Assembly (NCBI RefSeq): GCF_010820665.1
Contig: NZ_JAAIKC010000001.1
Span: forward strand, 1,573,516 to 1,637,515
DNA length: 64,000 nt
Origin: Paenibacillus sp. SYP-B3998
GTDB lineage: Bacteria > Bacillota > Bacilli > Paenibacillales > NBRC-103111
Direction of reading: 5' to 3'
Shown here: positions 1 through 9,200 of the stretch, piece after piece
Numbering within the stretch: position 1 is the stretch's first letter
Layout of the letters: the number at the start of each line of letters is the position of its first letter
Program-made: the position numbers and the translations under genes
Notes under the pieces: model-generated
Told to the model about the DNA's origin: nothing
The model's database searches: none
The model's input: only the letters and a program-made list of their open reading frames with translations

Positions 1-164
1 AATACGGGCACATGCCTCCTTGGCTCGCGAACCATGTTGTGGAAATTCAAACGATGTCTACGATAATACCAGAAAAGCCTACGGACACTGTCAAGCGACT
101 GCTTGGTAGAGAGCCCCGCACGCTAGATGTTTTTCTGAATGAGAATGCCGAAAATTTCCGGTAG
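1..164 (+). CDS. NmrA-like NAD(P)-binding protein, 3' end only
   Basis: Only the last 53 codons lie inside the window. The reading frame starts with the codon at 3-5 and stops at TAG 162-164. The DNA is nearly identical to 1634-1797, the end of the complete NmrA-like gene that follows, with single-base differences near the C-terminus. Similarity also continues for about 20 bases past the stop. This is therefore the tail of a neighbouring paralogue in tandem with the intact gene. Whether the first copy is complete cannot be seen. As in the second copy, the tail contains the stretch PEKPTDTVKRLL. Confidence 0.8.
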   Translation, partial: YGHMPPWLANHVVEIQTMSTIIPEKPTDTVKRLLGREPRTLDVFLNENAENFR

Positions 165-332
165 AAGCGGATTCCACCTTTTTATAAATATGTATTGTTA
201 GACAGCAGTGTAAATGGGGAGTATTACCTTGTAAATTTCTTGGAACGCATTGAGTTAACGTAGAAGCAAGGAATCTCAGCACTTACGGACGAACTTGGCT
301 AATCCATGAAAACATCAGTAAGGAGTAAAACG

Positions 333-351
333 GGGCTAGTGATGCTAGCCC
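333..351 (+). terminator. Stem-loop after the first NmrA-like copy
   Basis: GGGCTAG and CTAGCCC form a perfect 7-bp stem with a 5-base loop. It lies between the partial NmrA-like gene and the next gene. There is no clear run of T after it, so it may be a weak terminator or an mRNA-processing structure. Confidence 0.4.
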
Positions 352-424
352 ACTTTCACTCTCATATAGTTAGGTAGCTAATTATATTCGCTGAAATATT
401 AAAAAAGAAGAAAGGAGTAACTAA

Positions 425-934
425 ATGAACAAGATGAATTACCCGAATCAGACAGACGGTACTTACGGGATCAAGTCTGCTGTTTCCAAGGCAAATGAAT
501 TTGCATTGTGGCGTGTAGTTGTAATGGCCTATGCAGCCCCTGCGATTATGGCAGGTATCGGGGGATTGGTCACTGCCGACAAAGGCCTTCAATTAGGTGC
601 ATTGACCACAATTGGTGGAACATCGGGCTTGATAGCTTTGATGCTTGGCCATTGGTTGCAAAGCCGAGAAGGCCGTAATCGGTGGCTCATCGACACACCT
701 CACTTAGTTGTGGTAGCAATGTTCGCATTGGCAGGGGCTTTGTTCGGCCTATTCGCCGCATGGGTGACATCTGATTTACTCGGAGATATGATTCCGGTTA
801 ATTATTTGGACTTGGTCGGTGGTGTCTGGATCGATTTCCCGTTATCTGGATTTATAGCAAGCACGATAGTGACATGGCGGTGGCGACTTGCCGTTACAAC
901 AAAGTTTCCATTCAAAGGAGACGGTAAAAGATGA
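425..934 (+). CDS. Small integral membrane protein upstream of the NmrA-like gene
   Basis: This 169-residue protein has four hydrophobic stretches (about residues 30-50, 55-78, 95-118 and 128-148), so it is probably a four-helix inner-membrane protein. I do not recognise the family. The start follows AAAGGAG (411-417) by 7 bases. Its stop overlaps the start of the NmrA-like gene (ATGA at 931-934), so the two are translationally coupled and probably act together, for example with a redox or sensor-like NmrA partner. The function is not known from sequence. Confidence 0.75.
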   Translation: MNKMNYPNQTDGTYGIKSAVSKANEFALWRVVVMAYAAPAIMAGIGGLVTADKGLQLGALTTIGGTSGLIALMLGHWLQSREGRNRWLIDTPHLVVVAMFALAGALFGLFAAWVTSDLLGDMIPVNYLDLVGGVWIDFPLSGFIASTIVTWRWRLAVTTKFPFKGDGKR

Positions 935-1797
935 TAGTTATTATTGGAGCAACAGGTACAATCGGTAGTGCGCTTTTGAAACGTTTGGTGGATCTTGGAG
1001 TCCCAGCCCGGGCACTGAGCAGAGAGCCTGAGAAGTTGCGTAATCAGATTGGGGATAAAGGTCGGTCTACGATTGAGGTCGCATCGGCTGATGCTTCCGA
1101 TCCTGAATCGCTGCGTCGTGCATTTGCAGGAGCTAGCCAACTTTTCCTTGCAATGTCCAACAGCCCAAGACAAATCGAGTTGGAAACTTCAATCATTCAC
1201 ATTGCCATCGAAGCTGGCATCAAGCACATTGTAAAAATATCCAGTCCTGCCTTTGAGAAGATTGCTCCCGTCGCAGTGGCAGGCTGGCATCACGAAATTG
1301 AGAAAACCTTAAGCGAGTCTGGAATCACACACACTGTTCTGCGTCCTTATGCGTTTATGCAAAACTTACTGCGTCTTGCACCAACGGTCACTACACAAGA
1401 TGTTTTCTTCGGCTCCATGGGCGATTCACCATGTAACTTCATTGATTGTCGCGATATCGCGGATGTTGCCGCAGAAGTTCTGACTAACCGAGAGGCATCA
1501 GGCCACATCTATACGCTTACCGGTTCGGAGATTTTCAGCTATCCTCAAATTGCGAGTAAACTATCCAGTCTACTTGCTCGGCCGATACGCTACATCAACA
1601 TGGAGCCCCAAGTACTGTTACATAATCTAATCGAATACGGGCACATGCCTCCTTGGCTCGCGAACCATGTTGTGGAAATTCAAACGATGTCTACGATAAT
1701 ACCAGAAAAGCCTACGGACACTGTCAAGCGACTGCTTGGTAGAGAGCCCCGCACGCTAGACGTTTTTCTGAATGAGAATGCCGAAAATTTCCGATAG
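931..1797 (+). CDS. NmrA-like / atypical SDR NAD(P)-binding protein
   Basis: This 288-residue protein starts with a Rossmann fold carrying the glycine motif GATGTIG at residues 6-12, typical of the NmrA/HSCARG branch of atypical short-chain dehydrogenases. Family members either reduce quinones (QorB-like) or bind NAD(P) as redox sensors without a full catalytic Tyr-Lys pair. I see no classical YxxxK at the expected place, which fits the non-classical group. The gene overlaps the preceding membrane-protein gene by 4 bases and is followed by a good terminator at 1861-1902. A near-identical 3' end of a second copy stands at the left edge of the window. The exact substrate cannot be read from the sequence. 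Confidence 0.85.
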   Translation: MIVIIGATGTIGSALLKRLVDLGVPARALSREPEKLRNQIGDKGRSTIEVASADASDPESLRRAFAGASQLFLAMSNSPRQIELETSIIHIAIEAGIKHIVKISSPAFEKIAPVAVAGWHHEIEKTLSESGITHTVLRPYAFMQNLLRLAPTVTTQDVFFGSMGDSPCNFIDCRDIADVAAEVLTNREASGHIYTLTGSEIFSYPQIASKLSSLLARPIRYINMEPQVLLHNLIEYGHMPPWLANHVVEIQTMSTIIPEKPTDTVKRLLGREPRTLDVFLNENAENFR

Positions 1798-1860
1798 AAG
1801 CAAATTCCACCTATTTAGAAATTGTGTGTATCTAACAGAATAGTATGTCACCAAAAAAGA

Positions 1861-1902
1861 AAAACGCTTGATCCTTATATACTCAGGGATTAAGCGTTTT
1901 TT
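1861..1902 (+). terminator. Rho-independent terminator after the NmrA-like gene
   Basis: AAAACGCTT and AAGCGTTTT pair, with further pairing of GATCC and GGGAT, and the structure ends in a T-run. It separates the NmrA operon from the NRPS operon. Confidence 0.85.
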
Positions 1903-2124
1903 ATTGGAATTTAGATGAATATCCACTAAAGCAGTTTATGAGGCTGCATGTATCAGCTCTTTGTTGCTACGCTAACGAGAATTAAATATAAAAACGTTTA
2001 TATAATATTAACCTAATTAAGAGCTATTTAAGGTATAATTAACCATATATAACAATTAGATATGCATATGCATTTACCAATGACTCTTACACTTGGCGAA
2101 CAGGTAGAATGGAGGAAGATAGGG
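1903..2124 (+). promoter_or_regulatory. Leader and promoter region of the NRPS operon
   Basis: This is A+T-rich DNA with a possible -10 box TATAAT at 2034-2039 but no convincing -35 box at normal spacing. The ribosome site GGAGG at 2111-2115 stands 9 bases before ATG 2125. An upstream in-frame ATG at 2062 exists but has no ribosome site. No recognised operator was found. Confidence 0.4.
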
Positions 2125-5100
2125 ATGGCATTTGAGAAGGAGTCCATGTTTTGGAACGAAAAATTTGATGGTGAAGAAACACTTACGATACTTCCATATA
2201 GCAAAGCTCTAAATCATGTTGAGGTTAGGGTTAAAGCTATTTCCAGTGAGTTAACTCCCGATGTGTCTGAGAGAATTCTTCAGATGTCTGGAAGATCTCA
2301 CCTCGCTGCATACATGATTTTATTAGCAGGTGTACAATGCTTACTTTATAAATACACGGGTGAAGAGAACATCTTGGTTGGGATGCCAGCTGTCAAAAAT
2401 CCAGATCATTGTTGGCTGCCTATCGATGATGTTATTGTTCTTAAAGAGCAGATCAGTAAGGAGAGTACCTTTAAATCTTTACTGAACGTATTGAAGGGTT
2501 CACTCCTTGAAGTGCTGAATCATCAAAGCATACCATTTCGCAGAATGATAGAACATTTGCAACTACAGGATATTCAAGGTATTCCGGTTGTGCATACACT
2601 TGTTTCTTTGAAAGAGCTGCATATCATTGATACGAGCCAAAGTGTTGTTTACGATGTGTTTTTTCAATTTGAAATCAATAATAATCGGATCCATTTAAAT
2701 ATGTTATACAATGAGCATTTGTACAGTCCAGCATTTATTACGCAGGTAGCAGATCACTTAAATCAATTGTTTACTATTGTGCTGTTTCAGTTGGAGCTTA
2801 GGATAGAAGACGCGGTGTTTTTAACGGAAGACGAGCAGTATCAACTGCTGCACACGTTTAATGATACGGCAGCAGCGTATCCGCGTGAGCAGACGATTCA
2901 TCATCAATTTGAGAGGCAAGCGGAGCGAAACCCGGATGCGGTGGCGGTAGTGTTTGGCGACAATCGGTTAACGTATGCGGAATTGAATGTTGCAGCGGGT
3001 AAGGTCGCTTGCCGTTTGGAGGATCTAGGTGTAAGTGCAGGTACGGTCGTCGGTTTATTTGTAGAAAGGTCCTTGGAGATGATGATCGGACTCTTAGGAA
3101 TACTTAAAGCTGGAGGCGTTTATGTTCCTATTGATCCGTCCTATCCACAGGTGCGGATAACAGCGATGCTCGAAGATACGGGGATCCAGGTCGTATTAAC
3201 CCAAGCCCATCTTCAGGGAAGCTTGCCTGATAAGCTTGAATCTGTCGTGTTAGATACGGTGGCAGCGTGGCCGGAGGTCCATGCAAGCAGGCTGATTTCG
3301 TCTAATCAGGCTGCAGCGGACGATTTGGCATATATCATCTATACTTCTGGCTCAACCGGAATTCCGAAAGGGGTATGTGTGACGCATCGCGGGGTAGTGC
3401 GACTTGTCTCCTCCGCGAACTATGTAAACATTAGGCAGAGCGATGTATTTTTACAGGGCTCGACGGTGTCCTTCGATGCAGCTACGTTTGAAATTTGGGG
3501 AAGCTTGCTGAATGGGGCTACGCTCGTTATTTTGCCACCTGGCAATCTATCGCTTACGGATTGGGCACAAGCCATTGAGCAGCATCAGGTGACGATTTTG
3601 TGGTTAACGGCGGGACTGTTTCATGTGATGGTGGAGAACCAGCTCCAAGCGCTGCAAGGCGTCCAGCAATTGTTGGTCGGTGGAGATGTTGTGTCCAAGT
3701 CCCACGCGAAAAAAGTGCTGGAGCAGTATCGTGAACTGCGGCTGATTAACGGTTACGGTCCGACGGAAAATACAACGTTCACTTGCTGCCGCGAGATCCA
3801 ATTAGCAGATGTAGAACGTACGTCGATTCCAATTGGCCGTCCGATTAGCAACACGCGTGTGTATGTGCTAGATAAATCTAGGAAGATTTTGCCGATCGGT
3901 GTGGTTGGGGAGCTGTTCACAGGAGGAGACGGGCTGGCACGCGGCTATTTCAACCGCCCAGAGCTAACGGCTGAAAAGTTCGTGGACAATCCGTTTGTTC
4001 CGGGGGAACAGCTGTACCGGACAGGGGACTTAGCAAGATGGCTGCCGGATGGAGCCATAGAGTATATAGGTCGTAATGATGAGCAGGTCAAGATTCGCGG
4101 ATTTCGAATCGAGTTGGGTGAAGTCGAAGCGCAGTTGTTGAAAGTGACATCGCTCAGGGAAGCAACCGTCATCGCTAGAGAAGACGGAAGCGGTCAAAAG
4201 ATAATGTGTGCGTATTTTGTAGCCGAAAAAGAACTTGTTGGGAGCGAATTAAGGAGCGTATTGTCACAAGATTTGCCAGCATTTATGATGCCATCGTATT
4301 TTGTGCAGTTGGATCGCTTACCACTGACGCCGAATGGGAAGATTGATCGTAATGCGCTGCCAGCGCCGGAAGGTGAACTGCAAACTGGGGTAGCGTATGT
4401 GGCGCCTCGTACACGGCAGGAAGAGCAGCTTGCGCAAATTTGGCAAGAGGTGCTGGGGCTTGAGAAGATTGGCATCAAAGACAGCTTCTTTGACCTTGGC
4501 GGTCACTCGCTAAAAGCGCTGCTCTTAATGTCGAGCATGGGAAAAGCGGGGTTTCATGTGACATTGACGGATATCTACCACTATAAGTCTATTCATGCGA
4601 TTGCAGATTATCTTCAAGCTGCTGGTGAGAAACCGGATCTTATTACAATGAAGGATGAAATGATTTCAAATTTGCATCGTGAAACGGGAGCTGTATACGA
4701 CTGGGCTTCGTATCGAGTCAAGAGCTTCGAGCAAAAAATGGTGTATATCCATGTGCTGTACACCGATAAGATTGATCAGCATCATATTGAGAAAATCGTG
4801 CAGGTTTTACGCGGTAAAGTTGCCAAGAGCCTTGCTCCTCATTATATCGTACCTTTACATCAAAAAATCGAGATTGATTGTCACAAGGAAATGGATGAAG
4901 AGGAGTTTCGCAGATGCTTAGGATTAGAAAAAATGGAAGCAGCTGAGGTTGCCATCGTTCGCGAGCGAATCCAGAGCGACTACGAGAAAAGAGATCATTG
5001 GGTTCAAATGGGGCAGCTGACGCTAGAGTATCCGTTAGGACCGATACAGCAAATGCAAATTTCATTTCAGACACCGTCCACCATGTATGTTATCAGGTTG

Positions 5101-6261
5101 GACGAATATGTGGACTACACACATATGGATCAGGCATATATCCAACTCGTGAAAGATCAAGGCTTGCTGAGAAGTGTTCCTATTAATAAGGAAGGATCAA
5201 CTTTCTGGAAAGAGCATGCCTTTCATTTGGTTCAACCACCCTCACTGCTTGTAGTTGACGTGTCGAATAGCAATCCGTCAGGCGCTTTTATGGAAATGGT
5301 AGAAATGTTTATCACAAACACGATATTCAGCGGAGAACATATTTTGTATCAAATGATCCTTGTCAAATGGAACCTGCGAGAGCACTACGTCCTCACACTA
5401 TTCAACCATACGATATGTGACCGGGTTACAATGGAAACGTTTGAGAGACAGCTGATGACACACTATAGAAGCTTATGCGATGGCAAAACGTCACCATCCA
5501 GCGAAGTTAAGCCTTATGCTGCGTATGTAAGGCAAATACAAAACGGTTTGCAAGGAATCACTGAGTGTGAATTGATCTCAGCGTTTGAACTCGAAGTTTT
5601 TCATCAAGGCAAGAAGGACATTTTGCAGAGGCTAGACGATAGAAAGAGTAAAGAATCGTATTTGTTTCACATCTATGTACCGACGAAGGATCATTCGTTG
5701 GAGTCGGCTCTTTCTTTATATACCAAGGGATTACAAAAATATTTGGGGCTGGACAAGCTGCCGATCCTATTCGTTTATGAGGGAAGAACGTATGAATCCA
5801 TAACTTACTACGACACTATTGGGGAGTTTATTGATATGGTGCCGCTTGTCATTGACGCAGCTTTGCAGCCTGAAGAAATGCTGCGATCGGTAAAAGCGAG
5901 ACTGGATATCCTTAGGCAGCGAAACGTTAATTTTATGCATTTGCTTCATGATCCATCCACGGATAACCCCAAGTTCAAGATAAGGGAGCACATGTATGGT
6001 GGAGATCAGTACGAATATCTCGATATGTTCATGTTCAATTATTTGGGCAACAGCAGTGAGGGGAGGTTGGCGAAGGACGATTATGACGTCTCTTTCATTA
6101 AGCAACCCAACCTACTACCGATTTATTCGCTTTTCAATTGTATTGCTAAATCGTATGCGGATGGACTTATCTTTACGATGCGCTGCAGTTATCGAATCGA
6201 TGTTCACGAAGTTAGAGATGCTTTTGCAGAGGCTGCATTCGCGGTAAGTACAGGGAGGTAA
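2125..6261 (+). CDS. Non-ribosomal peptide synthetase 1 (half-C, A(Val-like), PCP, degenerate E/C-like)
   Basis: This is the first synthetase of a two-protein assembly line, 1378 residues from ATG 2125, chosen for GGAGG 9 bases upstream. Order: the C-terminal half of a condensation domain without an HHxxxDG half (about 2125-2840); an adenylation domain (2850-4370) with YTSGSTG near 3337, NGYGPTE near 3748 and NGKID near 4335; and a carrier domain with LGGHS (phosphopantetheine serine near 4508). The pocket residues I extract are DAFWLGGTFK, almost the classic valine code DAFWIGGTFK. After a linker of about 130 residues comes an epimerisation/condensation-like domain. It starts with the PIQQ motif, keeps FNYLG near 6034, but has NHTICDR (5404-5424) instead of HHxxxDG, so catalysis is doubtful. 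The stop is adjacent to the next ATG. Confidence 0.9.
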   Translation: MAFEKESMFWNEKFDGEETLTILPYSKALNHVEVRVKAISSELTPDVSERILQMSGRSHLAAYMILLAGVQCLLYKYTGEENILVGMPAVKNPDHCWLPIDDVIVLKEQISKESTFKSLLNVLKGSLLEVLNHQSIPFRRMIEHLQLQDIQGIPVVHTLVSLKELHIIDTSQSVVYDVFFQFEINNNRIHLNMLYNEHLYSPAFITQVADHLNQLFTIVLFQLELRIEDAVFLTEDEQYQLLHTFNDTAAAYPREQTIHHQFERQAERNPDAVAVVFGDNRLTYAELNVAAGKVACRLEDLGVSAGTVVGLFVERSLEMMIGLLGILKAGGVYVPIDPSYPQVRITAMLEDTGIQVVLTQAHLQGSLPDKLESVVLDTVAAWPEVHASRLISSNQAAADDLAYIIYTSGSTGIPKGVCVTHRGVVRLVSSANYVNIRQSDVFLQGSTVSFDAATFEIWGSLLNGATLVILPPGNLSLTDWAQAIEQHQVTILWLTAGLFHVMVENQLQALQGVQQLLVGGDVVSKSHAKKVLEQYRELRLINGYGPTENTTFTCCREIQLADVERTSIPIGRPISNTRVYVLDKSRKILPIGVVGELFTGGDGLARGYFNRPELTAEKFVDNPFVPGEQLYRTGDLARWLPDGAIEYIGRNDEQVKIRGFRIELGEVEAQLLKVTSLREATVIAREDGSGQKIMCAYFVAEKELVGSELRSVLSQDLPAFMMPSYFVQLDRLPLTPNGKIDRNALPAPEGELQTGVAYVAPRTRQEEQLAQIWQEVLGLEKIGIKDSFFDLGGHSLKALLLMSSMGKAGFHVTLTDIYHYKSIHAIADYLQAAGEKPDLITMKDEMISNLHRETGAVYDWASYRVKSFEQKMVYIHVLYTDKIDQHHIEKIVQVLRGKVAKSLAPHYIVPLHQKIEIDCHKEMDEEEFRRCLGLEKMEAAEVAIVRERIQSDYEKRDHWVQMGQLTLEYPLGPIQQMQISFQTPSTMYVIRLDEYVDYTHMDQAYIQLVKDQGLLRSVPINKEGSTFWKEHAFHLVQPPSLLVVDVSNSNPSGAFMEMVEMFITNTIFSGEHILYQMILVKWNLREHYVLTLFNHTICDRVTMETFERQLMTHYRSLCDGKTSPSSEVKPYAAYVRQIQNGLQGITECELISAFELEVFHQGKKDILQRLDDRKSKESYLFHIYVPTKDHSLESALSLYTKGLQKYLGLDKLPILFVYEGRTYESITYYDTIGEFIDMVPLVIDAALQPEEMLRSVKARLDILRQRNVNFMHLLHDPSTDNPKFKIREHMYGGDQYEYLDMFMFNYLGNSSEGRLAKDDYDVSFIKQPNLLPIYSLFNCIAKSYADGLIFTMRCSYRIDVHEVRDAFAEAAFAVSTGR

Positions 6262-9200
6262 ATGAAGGCTATGGATACGTTAACCTATCATGTCTATGAC
6301 AATTTGAAAGTAAGCAGACATTATCTGCCGTTGCCTTCTCTTAAAGAGAGTAGGAGTAGCAAAGAGATGAACAGCGCTTTTGTGCAAGTTTCTTTTGAGC
6401 CCAGCCATTACAGGTCAATGCTTGATTTTACAGATCAAGTATGTATACCTTCTTTGCTCACAGTTGCATGGTCGGTATTGCTATCCCACTACGCCAACCA
6501 GTACAAAGTGCCTGTCTTGTATACCGTGCTGCCTCCAATCAAGCAACAGGATCTACCCATTACGCGCTTCCCACTCGAAATGGATATTCACTCTGAAGAC
6601 GATCTTATCACTGTTACTAATAAGATCAAGATACTTTTGGATGAAGGTAAACAGGACGGCGACAACAGGGATAACGTATGGTCAAGTCGTGACCAAGGTT
6701 ACAGGCTAGAGATAGAGATAGAGAAAGAGAAAGCTGATTTCTTCAATATTGGCGTTTTTGAAGCGCATGACAAGGAATGGCTGCTGACTGTGGATGCTTC
6801 GTGCGAGTACGTGAACAGCACAGATTTCTATCAGCCAGATATCGCATTCTGGTTTCATTACGACGTGAATACGTTGGAAGGCATTGTACAATATGACAGC
6901 AATCACTTCGAGGAATCATGGATTAACCAACTCGTGGGGCATTTCCGTGTCGTATTGGCTAACGTTCTGAAGTATCCGCAAAAACCTGTGCTGATGCATC
7001 CACTTGTTACCGAAGCGGAATTGGAGCCAACCACGATGAGATGGCAGGATACCGAAGAACCATACTCAGCGATTAAACCCTTCTATCAAATGGTAGAAGA
7101 ACAGGCAGAGCGAACGCCGGCTGCGATTGCTTTGGAGTTTCAGCAGCAAAAGATAACTTATTGTGAATTAAACCATCGAGCGAACCTCGTAGGTCGTAAC
7201 GTTCTTGAGACTTATCGGTCAACCGAGGATGTTGATGTAAAACCGAACACAATCATTGCGATTGTTATGGAAAGAAGCGCTGATGTATTGCCGTCCATAT
7301 TAGGGGTTATGAAAGCAGGAGCGGCCTACCTCCCGGTTGATCCCCGTTATCCAGATGAACGAATCCGGTTTATTCTGGAAGATGCGCAAGCTGGACTTAT
7401 TATTACACAAAGTAAACTACTCGAGAAATTGTATCGTATTGCTCCTCACATTCCTAGACAGTCAATCCTTTGTGTCGATGACATGTTTGCACAACCAAGT
7501 GGTATGATTGAGAATTTGGGTATTTACGCAAAACCAAACGATTTGGCTTATGTGATCTATACATCAGGCTCTACGGGGAAACCGAAGGGAGTCCTCATTG
7601 AACATGTCGGAGTTACAGCTTTGATTCCTTATTTGGTCAAGAAATTCAGGATTACTGCGGAATCAAGGGTCATGCAGTTTGCTTCAATCAGTTTCGATGC
7701 TTCCGTTTTAGAATGGATTGCTACCTTGGCGGTGGGTGGTATTGTCGTCGTACTTTCAGATGAGGAACATCCCCCTCATATGGATGTTTCGGATGTGATT
7801 TTGGAGAAAAATATTCATATTGCTGTACTGCTCCCGTCGATTCTTCGGACAATGAATAAACAAAAGCTTCCTAGTTTGCAAACGATTATTTGCTGCGGGG
7901 AGGCTTGCACCTCGGATATTGTCAGTCGTTGGGGAGCGGATTATCGTTTGCTGAACGCATATGGTCCGACTGAAGTGACAATCATTTGTTCTGTGGGTCA
8001 CTGCCAACCTGGAAAGAGGGTTACAATCGGAAGTCCTGTCGATTATAAACAGTTATTTGTATTAAATCCATTTGGCAATCCCGCTCCTATTGGTGTTCCG
8101 GGCGAATTGTGGGTGGGAGGTATAGGCCTTGCCAGAGGATATCTGAATCGTGGGGAGCTGACGAAGGAACGATTCGTGGATCGTGACATCGTCATGAAAG
8201 AAGGCCATCCACCACAGACGATCCGGCTTTATAGGACGGGGGATATAGTGAAGTGGACGCCGAGTAAGGAATTAGCGTTTATTGGCCGAAACGACGATCA
8301 GATCAAGATCAGGGGCTTCCGCATCGAATATGGTGAAATCGAACACTGTCTCCATCAATATCCGGGTATTGTACAGTGCATGGTGAGGGCATGGCAGGAT
8401 GGAGCCTTTCAGAAATTGGTCGCTTATTATACCGCCAGAGAGGAATTGGCATCTGCCAATCTAGCGCATCACTTGTCGTCCGTTCTGCCTGATTATATGA
8501 TTCCGTCCTTCTATATCCAGATGGATATTCTTCCTTTAAATACAAACGGCAAAGTGGATCGGCACGCCCTACCGCTGCCCAATCAAATAGGCTCTGACAA
8601 AATCACCTTCGTGAGCAAGCGCGAGCAAGGTGAGGGTACAGAGGAACATGATGCTGAAAGTAAGCTGCTTCGTATTTGGCGCGATATGTTAAAGCAGGAG
8701 CATATAGGGGTCAACGACCACTTCTTTGCAGCTGGAGGCGATTCGATCCTCGCTATTCAGATGGTATCTTTGGCTCGGGAGCAGGGACTGGCTGTGACAC
8801 CAAGATTGGTTGCGGAATACCCAACTGTAAAAAAACTATCCGCAGTGGTCATTTGGGAAGAACGGAAAGATAAGCATGAGGAAGCCATCGACATGGTGGG
8901 CGAGTTCGGACTAACGCCGATTCAGCACTGGTTTTTTGAACAGCGTTTCCAAGCATCAAACTATTTTAACCAATCTCAATTGATCTCGCTTCACCCTTGT
9001 GATATCGACAGACTGGAGGTTGCTTTTGAGCGGTTGCTACAGCTCCATCCTGAACTGACCATGGAAGTGATACCGCGCGATATGTCCTATGTCCAAAGGT
9101 ATCGTATGAATGTTGTGGAAGCCCGTATTGCAACTTACACGCTCCATGGGGTGGAGGAACCCGAACAGGAGATACGTAAGATATGTGGAAAGTGGCATAG

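Noticed and set aside
2062..2124. Earlier start of NRPS 1 at ATG 2062
   Set aside because: It has no ribosome site; GGAGG at 2111-2115 favours ATG 2125.
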